DNA from: SIG440 sp045645485
Lineage (GTDB): Bacteria > Bacillota > Clostridia > Monoglobales > Monoglobaceae
Direction: 5' to 3'
NCBI GenBank assembly: GCA_045645485.1
Contig: JAZRIX010000054.1
Span: 1-29,626, forward strand
Length of the DNA stretch: 29,626 nucleotides
Notes under the pieces: model-generated
The model's database searches: none
The model's input: only the letters and a program-made list of their open reading frames with translations
Told to the model about the DNA's origin: nothing
Program-made: the position numbers and the translations under genes
Shown here: positions 22,918-29,626 of the stretch, piece after piece
How positions within the stretch are numbered: the first letter of the stretch is position 1
Layout of the letters: each line of letters opens with the position of its first letter

Positions 22918-22989
22918 ATAATTTATTGCATAACTGTTCAGGGAAAAACTATATTTGTATAAAACTACATATTATACGGAGGTTGGTTG

Positions 22990-23811
22990 ATGTTTATTAT
23001 TGAAATGCTTCGTTCCTTGTTGCTGGGAGTTGTTGAGGGAATAACCGAGTGGCTTCCCATCAGCTCTACGGGACACATGATTCTGGTTAATGAATTTTTG
23101 AGAAATGCAGACAGCTTTACGGCTTCGGACCTTTATATTTATGTTATACAGCTTGGAGCAATCCTTGCAGTTGTGACAATCTATTTCAAAAAGCTGAATC
23201 CCTTTGCACCTTCAAAAAGTGCTGAAGAAAAAAAGGACACATGGGAGATGTGGCTGAAGGTAATTGTTGCCTGTGTTCCTGCGGCGGTTATCGGTCTGGC
23301 TCTTGACAGCTTTATGGAGCATTTTGAAAACTGGATTGTGGTGTCTGCAATGCTTATAGTTTACGGCGTTGCCTTTATTGCTGTTGAGTCTGTAAGACTG
23401 AGGACGAACGTAAACAGTATGAAGGAAATGAATTTTAAAACGGCACTTCTCATCGGTGCTTTTCAGGTTCTTTCCATTATTCCCGGAACATCACGGTCAG
23501 GCTCTACCATCCTTGGTGCAAAGCTTCTTGGCTGCAGCCGCAGTGTTGCAGCGGAGTTTTCGTTCTTTCTGGCAATTCCCGTTATGTTTGGCGTGAGCTT
23601 TCTCAAAATTGCCAAGTATATTCTTGAGGGGCAGATTATGACCCTTGAAAATGTGACAGTTCTGATTTTCGGAATGGTTGTTGCATACCTTGTTTCGGTA
23701 TTTGCCATAAAGTTCCTTGTGGATTTTGTGAAAAAGCACGACTTCAAGGCTTTTGGCATTTACAGAATTATTCTGGGAATTATAGTGATTTTATATTTTG
23801 TTATTTTTTAA
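22990..23811 (+). CDS. uppP: Undecaprenyl-diphosphatase UppP (BacA)
   Basis: A 273-aa integral membrane enzyme that converts undecaprenyl pyrophosphate to the monophosphate so that the carrier lipid can be reused for wall and glycan synthesis; excess confers bacitracin resistance. Both family motifs are intact: EGITEWLPISSTGHM (16-30) and PGTSRSGST (165-173). ATG 22990 is preferred to the TTG one codon upstream because GGAGG lies 7 nt before it. It is 46 bp ahead of the SpoIIIE gene, with which it may share a transcript. The PAP2 protein at 13718-14263 is a possible second enzyme for the same reaction. Confidence 0.95.
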   Translation: MFIIEMLRSLLLGVVEGITEWLPISSTGHMILVNEFLRNADSFTASDLYIYVIQLGAILAVVTIYFKKLNPFAPSKSAEEKKDTWEMWLKVIVACVPAAVIGLALDSFMEHFENWIVVSAMLIVYGVAFIAVESVRLRTNVNSMKEMNFKTALLIGAFQVLSIIPGTSRSGSTILGAKLLGCSRSVAAEFSFFLAIPVMFGVSFLKIAKYILEGQIMTLENVTVLIFGMVVAYLVSVFAIKFLVDFVKKHDFKAFGIYRIILGIIVILYFVIF

Positions 23812-23857
23812 TTGAGATGTGACGTTTTTACCGAAGAAAAGGCGGTGTTTGAAGGTT

Positions 23858-26608
23858 ATGGCGGAAACAAAAAAGAAAACGGTCAAAAAGACAGCTTCAA
23901 AGGTATCGGACAAAAAGACTCCTTCCATGACAAGACGTGAGAGGAATGAAAAGAAAAAGACAAGACGTGCTGAGGTGAAGGGTATTATTCTTATCGCCCT
24001 GGGATTGTTTTTGGTGTTGTCTTTGTTTTTCAGCGTAACAGGCATTGTGGGCGAATTTGTCAAGGGCTTTATTTTGGGAATCTTTGGCGGAACGGCTTAT
24101 GTGTTCTTTATTCTGCTCATATGGGTAGGTGTTGAGCTGTTTATTGAAAAGAAGAATGAAAATGCGGCATACAAAATCTGGATGGTTCTGGGACTTATGA
24201 TATGCTCCTCGGTTTTGTGGGCAACAATCTGCGGAAAAAGCGAGTGGAATTACAACACCTTTTGGGAAGCCATAAAGTCCATGTATAGCTACGGTGCTGC
24301 AGGCGGCGGTGTGATTGGTGATTTGCTTTGTGTCGGACTTTCAAAGCTTATCGGTGTCTGGGGTACGGTAATTCTTTCGGTTGCAGCGATGCTGGTGCTG
24401 CTTGTTATTGTTACAGAGGTTTCTCTCGAAAAGTTTATGGTAAAAGCTTCAGCTTTTTTAAAGAAGAACAAAGACAGCATTGACGAGAACCTGGATGAAG
24501 AAATAGAGCTTGACGAAGAAGACCGCGGAAGGAGTACAGCGGATAAGAAAAAGATGGTTATTCGCAGAAAGTCCAAGGTGAAAACCAGACCCGAAGAGGA
24601 AAAACAGGTTCATTCCGAACCTGAAATATCTTCTGAAAGACAACCGAGTGCGTCAAACAGAGCATACTTCGAGCATTATTTTATGCAGGAGGAAGAAGAA
24701 TTTGCTGAGGCTGCTCCCAAGAAAAAGAGATTTGTTTTTGATGACAGTGAATATGCGGAAGACGAAGCTTCGGATAACGAGACTGCTTTTGTTGACAAAA
24801 CTGCAGAACCTTTAGCAGAAAAGGAAGAAGAGCCTCATTCAACAGCTTCGTCTGAGGCGGATACTCCCTTTGCTGCGGGAACAAGCGTGCTGACAGAATT
24901 ACCCGATGAAAACGGGAATTTCAAAACAGGTGATGAAGAATTTGAACCGCCCAGTCAGGCACAGATGGAGGATGTAGTAGATCCTCTTACTAAGGCGGCA
25001 CTTGATGCTGGAGCTTCTCTTGACAGTGCGGTTGTTGTAGGGAAACGTATGAGTCAGCAGGAGGTTCAGCAGGCGGCAAACAGCGTGAACGAAATGGCAA
25101 AGGAGAGTATTGAAGCTACCAAGCTGATAAATTACAAGCTTCCTTCGGTGTCTCTTCTGGCAAAGCCAAAGCCGAAAACAAAGAGCCGTGCCGAAGAAAA
25201 ACGTGAAATCGAAGAAAAGGCAAACCGCTTGCTGGAAACCCTTGCCAGCTTCAAGGTTGATGCGAATGTAATAAATGTTACTCAGGGACCGTCGGTTACA
25301 AGATTTGAGCTTCAGCCCGGTTTTGGTGTAAAGGTGTCAAAAATTACTAATCTGGCTGATGATATTGCCCTCAGTCTTGCCGCATCAGGCGTGAGAATTG
25401 AGGCTCCTATTCCGGGAAAGTCTGCTATCGGTATCGAAATACCAAATGCAACTCCAAGTCCCGTACCTATACGTGAGGTTATTGATACGGACAAGTTCCG
25501 TGAATTCAAGTCCAAGACCGCTTTTGCACTTGGAAAGGATATTTCGGGCAACTGTGTTATTGCGGATATTGCAAGCTTCCCGCATATTCTTATTGCAGGG
25601 GCTACCGGCTCGGGTAAGAGTGTGTGTATCAACTCTCTGATTACCAGTATTCTTTATAAGGCAAAACCAAACGAAGTCAAAATGATTATGGTTGACCCCA
25701 AGATGGTTGAGCTTGGAGTTTATAACGGCATACCTCATTTGCTTATTCCTGTTGTTACCGACCCGAAGCATGCTGCAGGTGCTCTTAACTGGGCTGTTGC
25801 AGAAATGAAAAACCGTTATCAGCTTATGAAGGATAACAAGGTAAGAAACCTTCAGGGGTATAATGAGCTTATGGAGGAAGAAGGAACGCCTGAAAACAAG
25901 CTTCCTGAAATTGTTATCATTATTGATGAGCTTGCAGACCTTATGCTTGCGGCAAAGAGCGAGGTGGAGGATGCTATCAACAGCCTTGCGGCACTTGCCA
26001 GAGCTGCGGGAATGTATCTGGTTATTGCGACACAGAGACCTTCTGTTGACGTAATTACCGGTGTAATCAAGGCAAATGTTCCGTCAAGAATTTCCTTTGC
26101 GGTTTCCTCTCAGGTGGACAGCCGTACTATTCTGGACAGTATGGGTGCGGAAAAACTTCTCGGTAAGGGTGATATGCTTTATGCTCCCAGAGGTGCGGCA
26201 AAGCCTATCCGTATTCAGGGTAACTTCCTTTCTGATGAAGAAATCGAAACTATTATTGATTTTGTTAAAAATCAGTACGAGGTTGAATACGATTCATCAA
26301 TTATTGAACATATTGCACGTGAGCAGGAAAACAATATTGATGATGCCGAGGATGAAGACGATCATACACGAAGCGGAGACAAGGATGCGCTTTTTGTCAA
26401 GGCGGCGGAGCTGGTGTTTGAATCAGGACAGGCTTCTGTGGCGATGCTGCAAAGAAGGTATAAAATAGGTTATCAGCGTGCGGCGAGAATTATTGATCAG
26501 CTTGAAGAAAACCGTATTATCGGACCCTATGAGGGAACAAAACCCAGGCAGGTGCTTATTTCAAGAGCTGAACTTAATGAAATGTTGATGAATAATTCTG
26601 ATCAATAA
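23858..26608 (+). CDS. spoIIIE: FtsK/SpoIIIE DNA translocase
   Basis: A 916-aa septal DNA pump. After a basic start come four membrane helices (about 40-190), then a 250-residue acidic, low-complexity linker, then the alpha/beta motor with Walker A AGATGSGKSV near residue 580 and Walker B VIIIDELADLM near 688, and a C-terminal gamma winged-helix (AAELVFESGQASVAMLQRRYKIGYQRAARII) that reads polarity sequences. It moves trapped chromosome through the division or sporulation septum. ATG 23858 is reported; a TTG at 23849, with AAAGG about 6 nt upstream, is an equally plausible start and adds three residues. FtsK and SpoIIIE cannot be cleanly told apart by sequence; with four helices and a SpoIIQ-like neighbour SpoIIIE is preferred. 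No terminator follows. Confidence 0.95.
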   Translation: MAETKKKTVKKTASKVSDKKTPSMTRRERNEKKKTRRAEVKGIILIALGLFLVLSLFFSVTGIVGEFVKGFILGIFGGTAYVFFILLIWVGVELFIEKKNENAAYKIWMVLGLMICSSVLWATICGKSEWNYNTFWEAIKSMYSYGAAGGGVIGDLLCVGLSKLIGVWGTVILSVAAMLVLLVIVTEVSLEKFMVKASAFLKKNKDSIDENLDEEIELDEEDRGRSTADKKKMVIRRKSKVKTRPEEEKQVHSEPEISSERQPSASNRAYFEHYFMQEEEEFAEAAPKKKRFVFDDSEYAEDEASDNETAFVDKTAEPLAEKEEEPHSTASSEADTPFAAGTSVLTELPDENGNFKTGDEEFEPPSQAQMEDVVDPLTKAALDAGASLDSAVVVGKRMSQQEVQQAANSVNEMAKESIEATKLINYKLPSVSLLAKPKPKTKSRAEEKREIEEKANRLLETLASFKVDANVINVTQGPSVTRFELQPGFGVKVSKITNLADDIALSLAASGVRIEAPIPGKSAIGIEIPNATPSPVPIREVIDTDKFREFKSKTAFALGKDISGNCVIADIASFPHILIAGATGSGKSVCINSLITSILYKAKPNEVKMIMVDPKMVELGVYNGIPHLLIPVVTDPKHAAGALNWAVAEMKNRYQLMKDNKVRNLQGYNELMEEEGTPENKLPEIVIIIDELADLMLAAKSEVEDAINSLAALARAAGMYLVIATQRPSVDVITGVIKANVPSRISFAVSSQVDSRTILDSMGAEKLLGKGDMLYAPRGAAKPIRIQGNFLSDEEIETIIDFVKNQYEVEYDSSIIEHIAREQENNIDDAEDEDDHTRSGDKDALFVKAAELVFESGQASVAMLQRRYKIGYQRAARIIDQLEENRIIGPYEGTKPRQVLISRAELNEMLMNNSDQ

Positions 26609-26841
26609 GGTCAATAATCTTTAAAAAGGTGAAATTCCCCTAAAAACAAAGGTCAAAAGGCTGATTTTACTGTGCATTTGGTGCAAATTGAATGCGGTAA
26701 ATTCGTTAAAAGTGACAAAATTACAAAAAAATACAGAAAAGTATGGAAATTTGCGAAAAGTTGTAGTATTATAGTAATAACGTTATTAATTAATTACCTA
26801 AATATTTATTTAATATTTAAAAAGGAAAAGGAGATTTAAAA
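26609..26841. other. AT-rich gap upstream of HU with a 14-bp palindrome
   Basis: A very AT-rich gap. It contains the perfect palindrome TAATAACGTTATTA (26775-26788) just after a TATTAT (26767-26772) that could be the HU -10 box, though a matching -35 is poor. The palindrome would then lie near the transcription start and could be an operator. No terminator for the upstream gene and no small gene are seen. Confidence 0.4.
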
Positions 26842-27117
26842 ATGAATAAACAGGAATTAATAGCAGTAATGGCTGAAAAGGCAAATCTTTCAAAGAAGGA
26901 TGCAGAAGCAGCTCTCAACGCTTTCGTTGGCGCAGTTGAAGATGCACTTGCTAAGGGTGACAAGGTTCAGCTCGTAGGCTTTGGCGGATTTGAAGTTAGA
27001 GAAAGAGCAGCAAGAACAGGCAGAAACCCCCAGACAGGTGCTGAAATGAAGATTGATGCAGCTAAGGTTCCCGCTTTCAAGGCTGGCAGAGCTTTCAAAG
27101 ACCTCATCAACAAATAA
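26842..27117 (+). CDS. hup: HU-family DNA-binding protein
   Basis: A 91-aa nucleoid protein that bends DNA as a dimer. It has the full HU pattern: MNKQELIAVMAEKANLSKKDAE at the N-terminal helices, VQLVGFGGFEVRERAARTGRNPQTG through the beta-saddle and arm with the intercalating proline region, and AFKAGRAFKDLI at the C-terminus. AAAGGAG lies 8-9 nt before the ATG. It is a single-gene unit, closed by an excellent terminator, with highly biased codons that suggest strong expression. Confidence 0.96.
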   Translation: MNKQELIAVMAEKANLSKKDAEAALNAFVGAVEDALAKGDKVQLVGFGGFEVRERAARTGRNPQTGAEMKIDAAKVPAFKAGRAFKDLINK

Positions 27118-27130
27118 TAATTTGTATCTT

Positions 27131-27160
27131 AAAAGGATGCCAAAAGGCATCCTTTTTTTT
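27131..27160 (+). terminator. Terminator after HU
   Basis: AAAAGGATGCC / GGCATCCTTTT with a 4-nt AAAA loop, running directly into a T8 tract. Confidence 0.96.
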
Positions 27161-27312
27161 GGTTCTTCAGCAAATGTTGGGGCAAACACTTTGGAGGGAT
27201 TCTTTGCTGATTGCTCAGAATGACCGCAGTACGAGTCAAGCCAAGTCAAGTCATCCTGAGCGGAGCAAAGGAGCCTTTGTGAGTATTTTACCCAAACGTT
27301 TGCCACAGAACC
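27161..27312. repeat. Palindromic intergenic element (about 150 bp)
   Basis: Two nested inverted repeats. The outer arms, about 21 bp, are 27161-27181 and 27291-27312 (GGTTCT..AGCAAATGTTGGG against CCCAAACGTTTGC..AGAACC). The inner arms are 27197-27224 and 27250-27274, built around TTTGCTGATTGCTCAGAATG against TCATCCTGAGCGGAGCAAAG. The centre carries short CAAG/GTCAAG repeats. The inner arms resemble the GCTCAGAATGAC-type dispersed repeats seen between genes in many bacteria. It has no coding frame and is probably a non-autonomous element or a strong RNA structure. Confidence 0.75.
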
Positions 27313-27350
27313 CTTTTTTGTGTGTATATTAATATAAGGAGAATGATTAA

Positions 27351-27605
27351 ATGAAAAGCTTTTCTTACAAAACCAAAGGAACATGTTCAAGAGAGATTTC
27401 CTTTGACCTTGACGGAAACATAGTCAGAAACGTAAAATTTGTTTTTGGCTGTATGGGCAACACTCAGGGGGTTGCACGTCTTGTTGAAGGAATGGATGTT
27501 GATGATGCAATATCACGCCTTAAAGGCATTGACTGCAACGGCAGAGGAACCTCCTGCCCCGACCAGCTGGCTCAGGCACTCGCGGCGGCAAAGGAGCAGG
27601 CATAA
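27351..27605 (+). CDS. TIGR03905-family TSCPD-domain protein
   Basis: An 84-aa protein with four cysteines: Cys12 (GTCSREI), Cys34 (FGCMGN), Cys62 (DCNGRG) and Cys69 in the name motif TSCPDQL. The TSCPD domain also occurs at the end of some adenosylcobalamin-dependent ribonucleotide reductases; the stand-alone family has no known function. Four cysteines suggest metal or Fe-S binding, but this is inference. A good AAGGAG site lies 8-9 nt upstream. A weak promoter (TTGCCA at 27300, TGTATA at 27323, 17-bp spacing) would have its -35 inside the palindromic element. No terminator lies between it and the str-operon promoter. Confidence 0.88.
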   Translation: MKSFSYKTKGTCSREISFDLDGNIVRNVKFVFGCMGNTQGVARLVEGMDVDDAISRLKGIDCNGRGTSCPDQLAQALAAAKEQA

Positions 27606-27693
27606 GTAGTCTTTTGGCGAAATGTTATATACAAAAGGTTTAAAAAATCCATAATTTGTGAAAAATTCCGATGTAAAACGGAATATATAGTAC

Positions 27694-27722
27694 TTGACAA
27701 AAGCTCGAGAAAATGGTACAAT
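27694..27722 (+). promoter_or_regulatory. Strong sigma-A promoter of the str operon
   Basis: TTGACA (27694-27699), 17-bp spacer, TACAAT (27717-27722). The roughly 67-nt leader that follows contains GGTC-TTT-GACC and GCACT-A-AGTGC dyads before the ribosome site AAGGTGA. Confidence 0.92.
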
Positions 27723-27795
27723 CTAATGGATTTTGCAATATAGGAATACTGTGGTCTTTGACCCTATTTCGGCACTAAGTGCAAGGTGAAATGAA

Positions 27796-28044
27796 ATGGA
27801 AAGAATAATACAAAATCCACACGTGGTTGGTTTGAAGCAATCAAAAAAGGCTATCGAATCAGGAAATGCTACACTGGTTTTTCTGGCAAAGGATGCTGAT
27901 AGTTATGTTACGGCTCCCGTGGAAAAGCTCTGTGAAGCAAAAATGGTAGAGGTTGTGTTTGCGGATACAATGAAGGAGCTTGCAAAGGCTTGTCATGTTG
28001 ATGTTCCCACAGCAGTTGCCGCGATTCTCGGTAAAGACGCATAA
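27796..28044 (+). CDS. L7Ae-family K-turn RNA-binding protein (YbxF-like)
   Basis: An 82-aa L7Ae/L30e-fold protein, as encoded between rpoC and rpsL in Firmicutes (YbxF). Visible family features are the N-terminal VVGLKQSKKAIESGNATLVFLAKDAD and the C-terminal VPTAVAAILG loop that in this family contacts the K-turn. Bacillus relatives bind K-turn RNAs; the in vivo target is unclear. AAGGTGA lies 6 nt before the ATG. It is the first gene after the str promoter, 44 nt ahead of rpsL. Confidence 0.92.
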   Translation: MERIIQNPHVVGLKQSKKAIESGNATLVFLAKDADSYVTAPVEKLCEAKMVEVVFADTMKELAKACHVDVPTAVAAILGKDA

Positions 28045-28088
28045 TTTGCGTTTTTATATATCTATACTATATACAGGAGGTGAAATAA

Positions 28089-28508
28089 TTGCCAACATTC
28101 AACCAGTTAGTTAAGAAAGGCAGACAGACTGCGGAAAAGAAGTATACTGCTCCTGCTCTTCTCAAAGGTTTCAACACCATCAAGAAGAAGTACACAGATC
28201 AGGATTCACCGCAGAAGAGAGGTGTTTGTACATCTGTTAGAACAATGACACCCAAAAAGCCTAACTCAGCACTCCGTAAGGTTGCCAGAGTTCGTCTTAC
28301 AAACGGTATCGAAGTTTCAGCTTATATTCCCGGTATTGGTCACAATCTCCAGGAACATAGCGTAGTGCTTATCCGTGGCGGTAGAGTTAAGGACCTCCCT
28401 GGTGTACGTTATCACATTATCCGTGGTACACTTGATACACAGGGCGTTCAGAAGCGTAACCAGTCAAGATCCAAGTACGGAGCTAAGAGACCTAAGGAAG
28501 GTAAGTAA
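28089..28508 (+). CDS. rpsL: 30S ribosomal protein S12
   Basis: A 139-aa S12, part of the decoding centre. MPTFNQLVKKGR, SPQKRGVCT, TPKKPNSALRKVARVRLTNG and the EHSVVLIRGGRVKDLPGVRYH block match the family, including the wild-type lysines in TPKKPNS where streptomycin-resistance changes arise. The 13-15-residue insertion before SPQKRGVC is normal for Firmicutes. The start is TTG, 6 nt after AGGAGGTG. Confidence 0.98.
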   Translation: MPTFNQLVKKGRQTAEKKYTAPALLKGFNTIKKKYTDQDSPQKRGVCTSVRTMTPKKPNSALRKVARVRLTNGIEVSAYIPGIGHNLQEHSVVLIRGGRVKDLPGVRYHIIRGTLDTQGVQKRNQSRSKYGAKRPKEGK

Positions 28509-28539
28509 GACAAAATTTTAAGTAAGAATTTTATGTTAT

Positions 28540-28587
28540 AGTGCGTATTACTATTTTATATATATTGAGTAATAGTATTACAGCACT
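28540..28587 (+). promoter_or_regulatory. Hairpin in the rpsL-rpsG spacer
   Basis: In the 148-nt spacer AGTGCGTATTACTATT (28540-28555) pairs with AATAGTATTACAGCACT (28571-28587) with small bulges, giving a stem of about 15 bp. A GTGG/CCAC pair nearer the rpsG ribosome site could extend the structure. In E. coli S7 binds the same spacer to control translation; an equivalent role here is inference. Confidence 0.5.
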
Positions 28588-28656
28588 AGCAGTATCCTAT
28601 TGGGTATTGAGTACCTTGTGGATATGATTAACCACAAAGAAATGGAGGGAAGATAA

Positions 28657-29127
28657 GTGCCAAGAAAAGGACATATTGCACGTCGTGACGTGTTGCCGGA
28701 TCCTATGTACAACAGTAAGACTGTTACTCGTCTTATCAACAATATTATGCTCGACGGCAAGAAGGGTGTTGCTCAGGCTATCGTTTATGATGCTTTCGAA
28801 ATCATAAAGGAAAAGACAGGCAAAGACCCCGTAGAAGTTTTTGAAGAAGCTATGAATGCCGTTATGCCCGTACTGGAGGTTAAAGCCAGACGTGTCGGCG
28901 GTGCTAACTATCAGGTTCCGATCGAAGTTAGAGCCGAAAGACGCGAAACACTGGGCCTCAGATGGATCACACTCTATGCAAGACAGAGAAGCGAAAGAAC
29001 AATGGCTGAAAGACTTGCAAACGAGCTTATGGACGCAATCAACAGCACAGGCGGTGCTTTCAAAAAGAAAGAAGACACACACAAGATGGCAGAAGCGAAT
29101 AAAGCATTCGCTCATTTCCGTTGGTAA
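28657..29127 (+). CDS. rpsG: 30S ribosomal protein S7
   Basis: A 156-aa S7, which nucleates the 30S head by binding the 3' domain of 16S rRNA. MPRKGHIARRDVLPDPMYNS, RLINNIMLDGKKGVAQ, VEVKARRVGGANYQVPIEVR-type core and KKEDTHKMAEANKAFAHFRW are all typical; length equals the family norm. The start is GTG with GGAGGGA about 8 nt upstream. Confidence 0.98.
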   Translation: MPRKGHIARRDVLPDPMYNSKTVTRLINNIMLDGKKGVAQAIVYDAFEIIKEKTGKDPVEVFEEAMNAVMPVLEVKARRVGGANYQVPIEVRAERRETLGLRWITLYARQRSERTMAERLANELMDAINSTGGAFKKKEDTHKMAEANKAFAHFRW

Positions 29128-29128
29128 T

Positions 29129-29256
29129 TTTTGCTTTGAAAATTACTTCATCTTCGGCAGCGTTGCTCGACACGAAAACATACTCACGTATTTCAATACG
29201 CTCCGTTGTTTTCGTGCCTCACATCTGCCAAATCTAAAGCAATTTTCTTTGCAAAA
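29129..29256. repeat. Palindromic element between rpsG and fusA (128 bp)
   Basis: One large imperfect hairpin made of four nested arm pairs: 29129-29148 with 29237-29256 (TTTTGC...GAAAATT.CTT against AAG.AATTTTC...GCAAAA), GGCAG/CTGCC (29156-29160, 29225-29229), CACGAAAACA/TGTTTTCGTG (29171-29180, 29207-29216) and CGTAT/ATACG at the tip. It begins 2 bp after the rpsG stop and has no coding frame. It looks like a MITE-type or dispersed palindromic repeat inserted in the operon. Confidence 0.8.
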
Positions 29257-29319
29257 CCCCTTGCTGATTAACTGAATATATGTTGATTAGCTCGGGTTCA
29301 ACAATATTTGATTTAAACT

Positions 29320-29336
29320 AACACATTTTATGTGTT
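29320..29336 (+). promoter_or_regulatory. Small hairpin before the fusA ribosome site
   Basis: AACACA / TGTGTT (6 bp, 5-nt loop) ends just before GAAAGGAG, the fusA ribosome site. It could tune fusA translation. The stretch 29257-29319 shows no convincing promoter. Confidence 0.35.
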
Positions 29337-29349
29337 GAAAGGAGTTACT

Positions 29350-29626
29350 ATGGCTAGAGCGTATTCGCTTGAAAGAACAAGAAACATCGGTATCATGGCT
29401 CACATCCATGCCGGTAAGACTACTACTTCAGAACGTATCTTGTATTACACAGGTATCAACCACAAGCTTGGTGAAACCCACGAAGGCGGCGCTACAATGG
29501 ACTGGATGGCTGAGGAACAGGAGCGTGGTATTACAATTACCTCTGCTGCAACTACTTGTTTCTGGGAACCCAAGGAAGGCCCCTATGCAGGTCAGAAGCA
29601 CAGAATCAACCTTATTGATACTCCCG
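29350..29626 (+). CDS. fusA: Elongation factor G, N-terminal part (runs off the window)
   Basis: The first 92 codons of EF-G, the GTPase that drives ribosomal translocation. MARAYSLERTRNIGIMAHI opens the G domain, with ERILYYTGINHKLGETHEGGATMDWM, the switch I/G2 ERGITITSAATT and the start of G3, HRINLIDTP, as the window ends. AAAGGAG lies about 7 nt before the ATG. The P-loop reads AHIHAGKTT with His20, where translational GTPases almost always have Asp (AHIDAGKTT); the codon is CAT, one G-to-C change from GAT. The rest is canonical, so it is otherwise a normal fusA in its normal str-operon place. Confidence 0.96.
   Translation, partial: MARAYSLERTRNIGIMAHIHAGKTTTSERILYYTGINHKLGETHEGGATMDWMAEEQERGITITSAATTCFWEPKEGPYAGQKHRINLIDTP

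Noticed and set aside
29128..29275. Plus-strand open frame extending past rpsG
   Set aside because: It is a shifted frame of rpsG running on into the palindromic element; no start signal or family match.
1..29626. CRISPR array, prophage or complete defence system
   Set aside because: No regularly spaced direct repeats of CRISPR size, no phage structural or integrase genes, and no nuclease/helicase sets; the only mobile traces are the 3.5-4.6 kb debris and the palindromic repeats.

Overview
The window reads as chromosomal DNA of a low-GC, Gram-positive Clostridia-type anaerobe, most like the Oscillospiraceae/Ruminococcaceae side. The basis is the AT-rich intergenic DNA with sigma-A promoters (TTGACA/TATAAT types at 16-18 bp), strong AGGAGG ribosome sites with frequent TTG/GTG starts, the NifU-like/GGGtGRT gene pair, an L7Ae-type gene heading the str operon, TIGR03905, and PdaB-like and SpoIIQ-like sporulation-type proteins. 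Genus-level assignment is inference.

Region 1 (1-1.5 kb, minus strand): an intact tRNA-Ser(CGA), a copy of its 5' half about 185 bp away, and an isolated MreB/Mbl actin gene with its own promoter and a terminator-like hairpin. Region 2 (1.65-3.5 kb, plus): a two-gene operon of a NifU/IscU-like scaffold protein and a GGGtGRT protein, behind a promoter and two small leader hairpins. Region 3 (3.5-4.6 kb): a decayed mobile patch with an ISL3-type end and transposase C-terminus, a 62-codon YTGPGGG-repeat mini-protein, and a frameshifted, N-terminally truncated DUF1273/SLOG gene.

Region 4 (4.6-12.1 kb, minus): one tight operon, transcribed murJ, O-antigen-ligase-like, GT4 glycosyltransferase, two DUF4330 membrane proteins, MsbA-type ABC exporter. 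It has a promoter at the murJ end and an excellent terminator after the ABC gene, and looks like a surface-glycan assembly and export unit. Region 5 (12.1-14.3 kb, plus): apbE, a COG2426 membrane protein and a PAP2 phosphatase, ending at a terminator shared with a convergent NodB-type deacetylase gene (14.3-15.1 kb). Region 6 (15.5-18.8 kb, plus): a two-OB-fold SSB-like protein, then a MATE / DUF1294 / formyltransferase-like operon. Region 7 (18.8-20.8 kb, minus): proA followed by a small alarmone synthetase (relQ type).

Region 8 (21-26.6 kb, plus): Noc/ParB, a SpoIIQ-like M23 peptidase, UppP and FtsK/SpoIIIE, a set tied to division-site control, wall precursor recycling and chromosome translocation. 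Region 9 (26.8-29.6 kb, plus): HU, a palindromic intergenic element, a four-cysteine TIGR03905 protein, and the str operon (L7Ae-like, rpsL, rpsG, fusA start). A second large palindromic element sits between rpsG and fusA. The fusA P-loop reads AHIHAGKTT instead of AHIDAGKTT.

Most of the window is ordinary core genome. The parts most deserving a second look are the NifU-like/GGGtGRT pair, the paired DUF4330 proteins in the glycan operon, the YTGPGGG mini-protein island, the two palindromic elements, the proA-relQ pairing, and the EF-G P-loop substitution.
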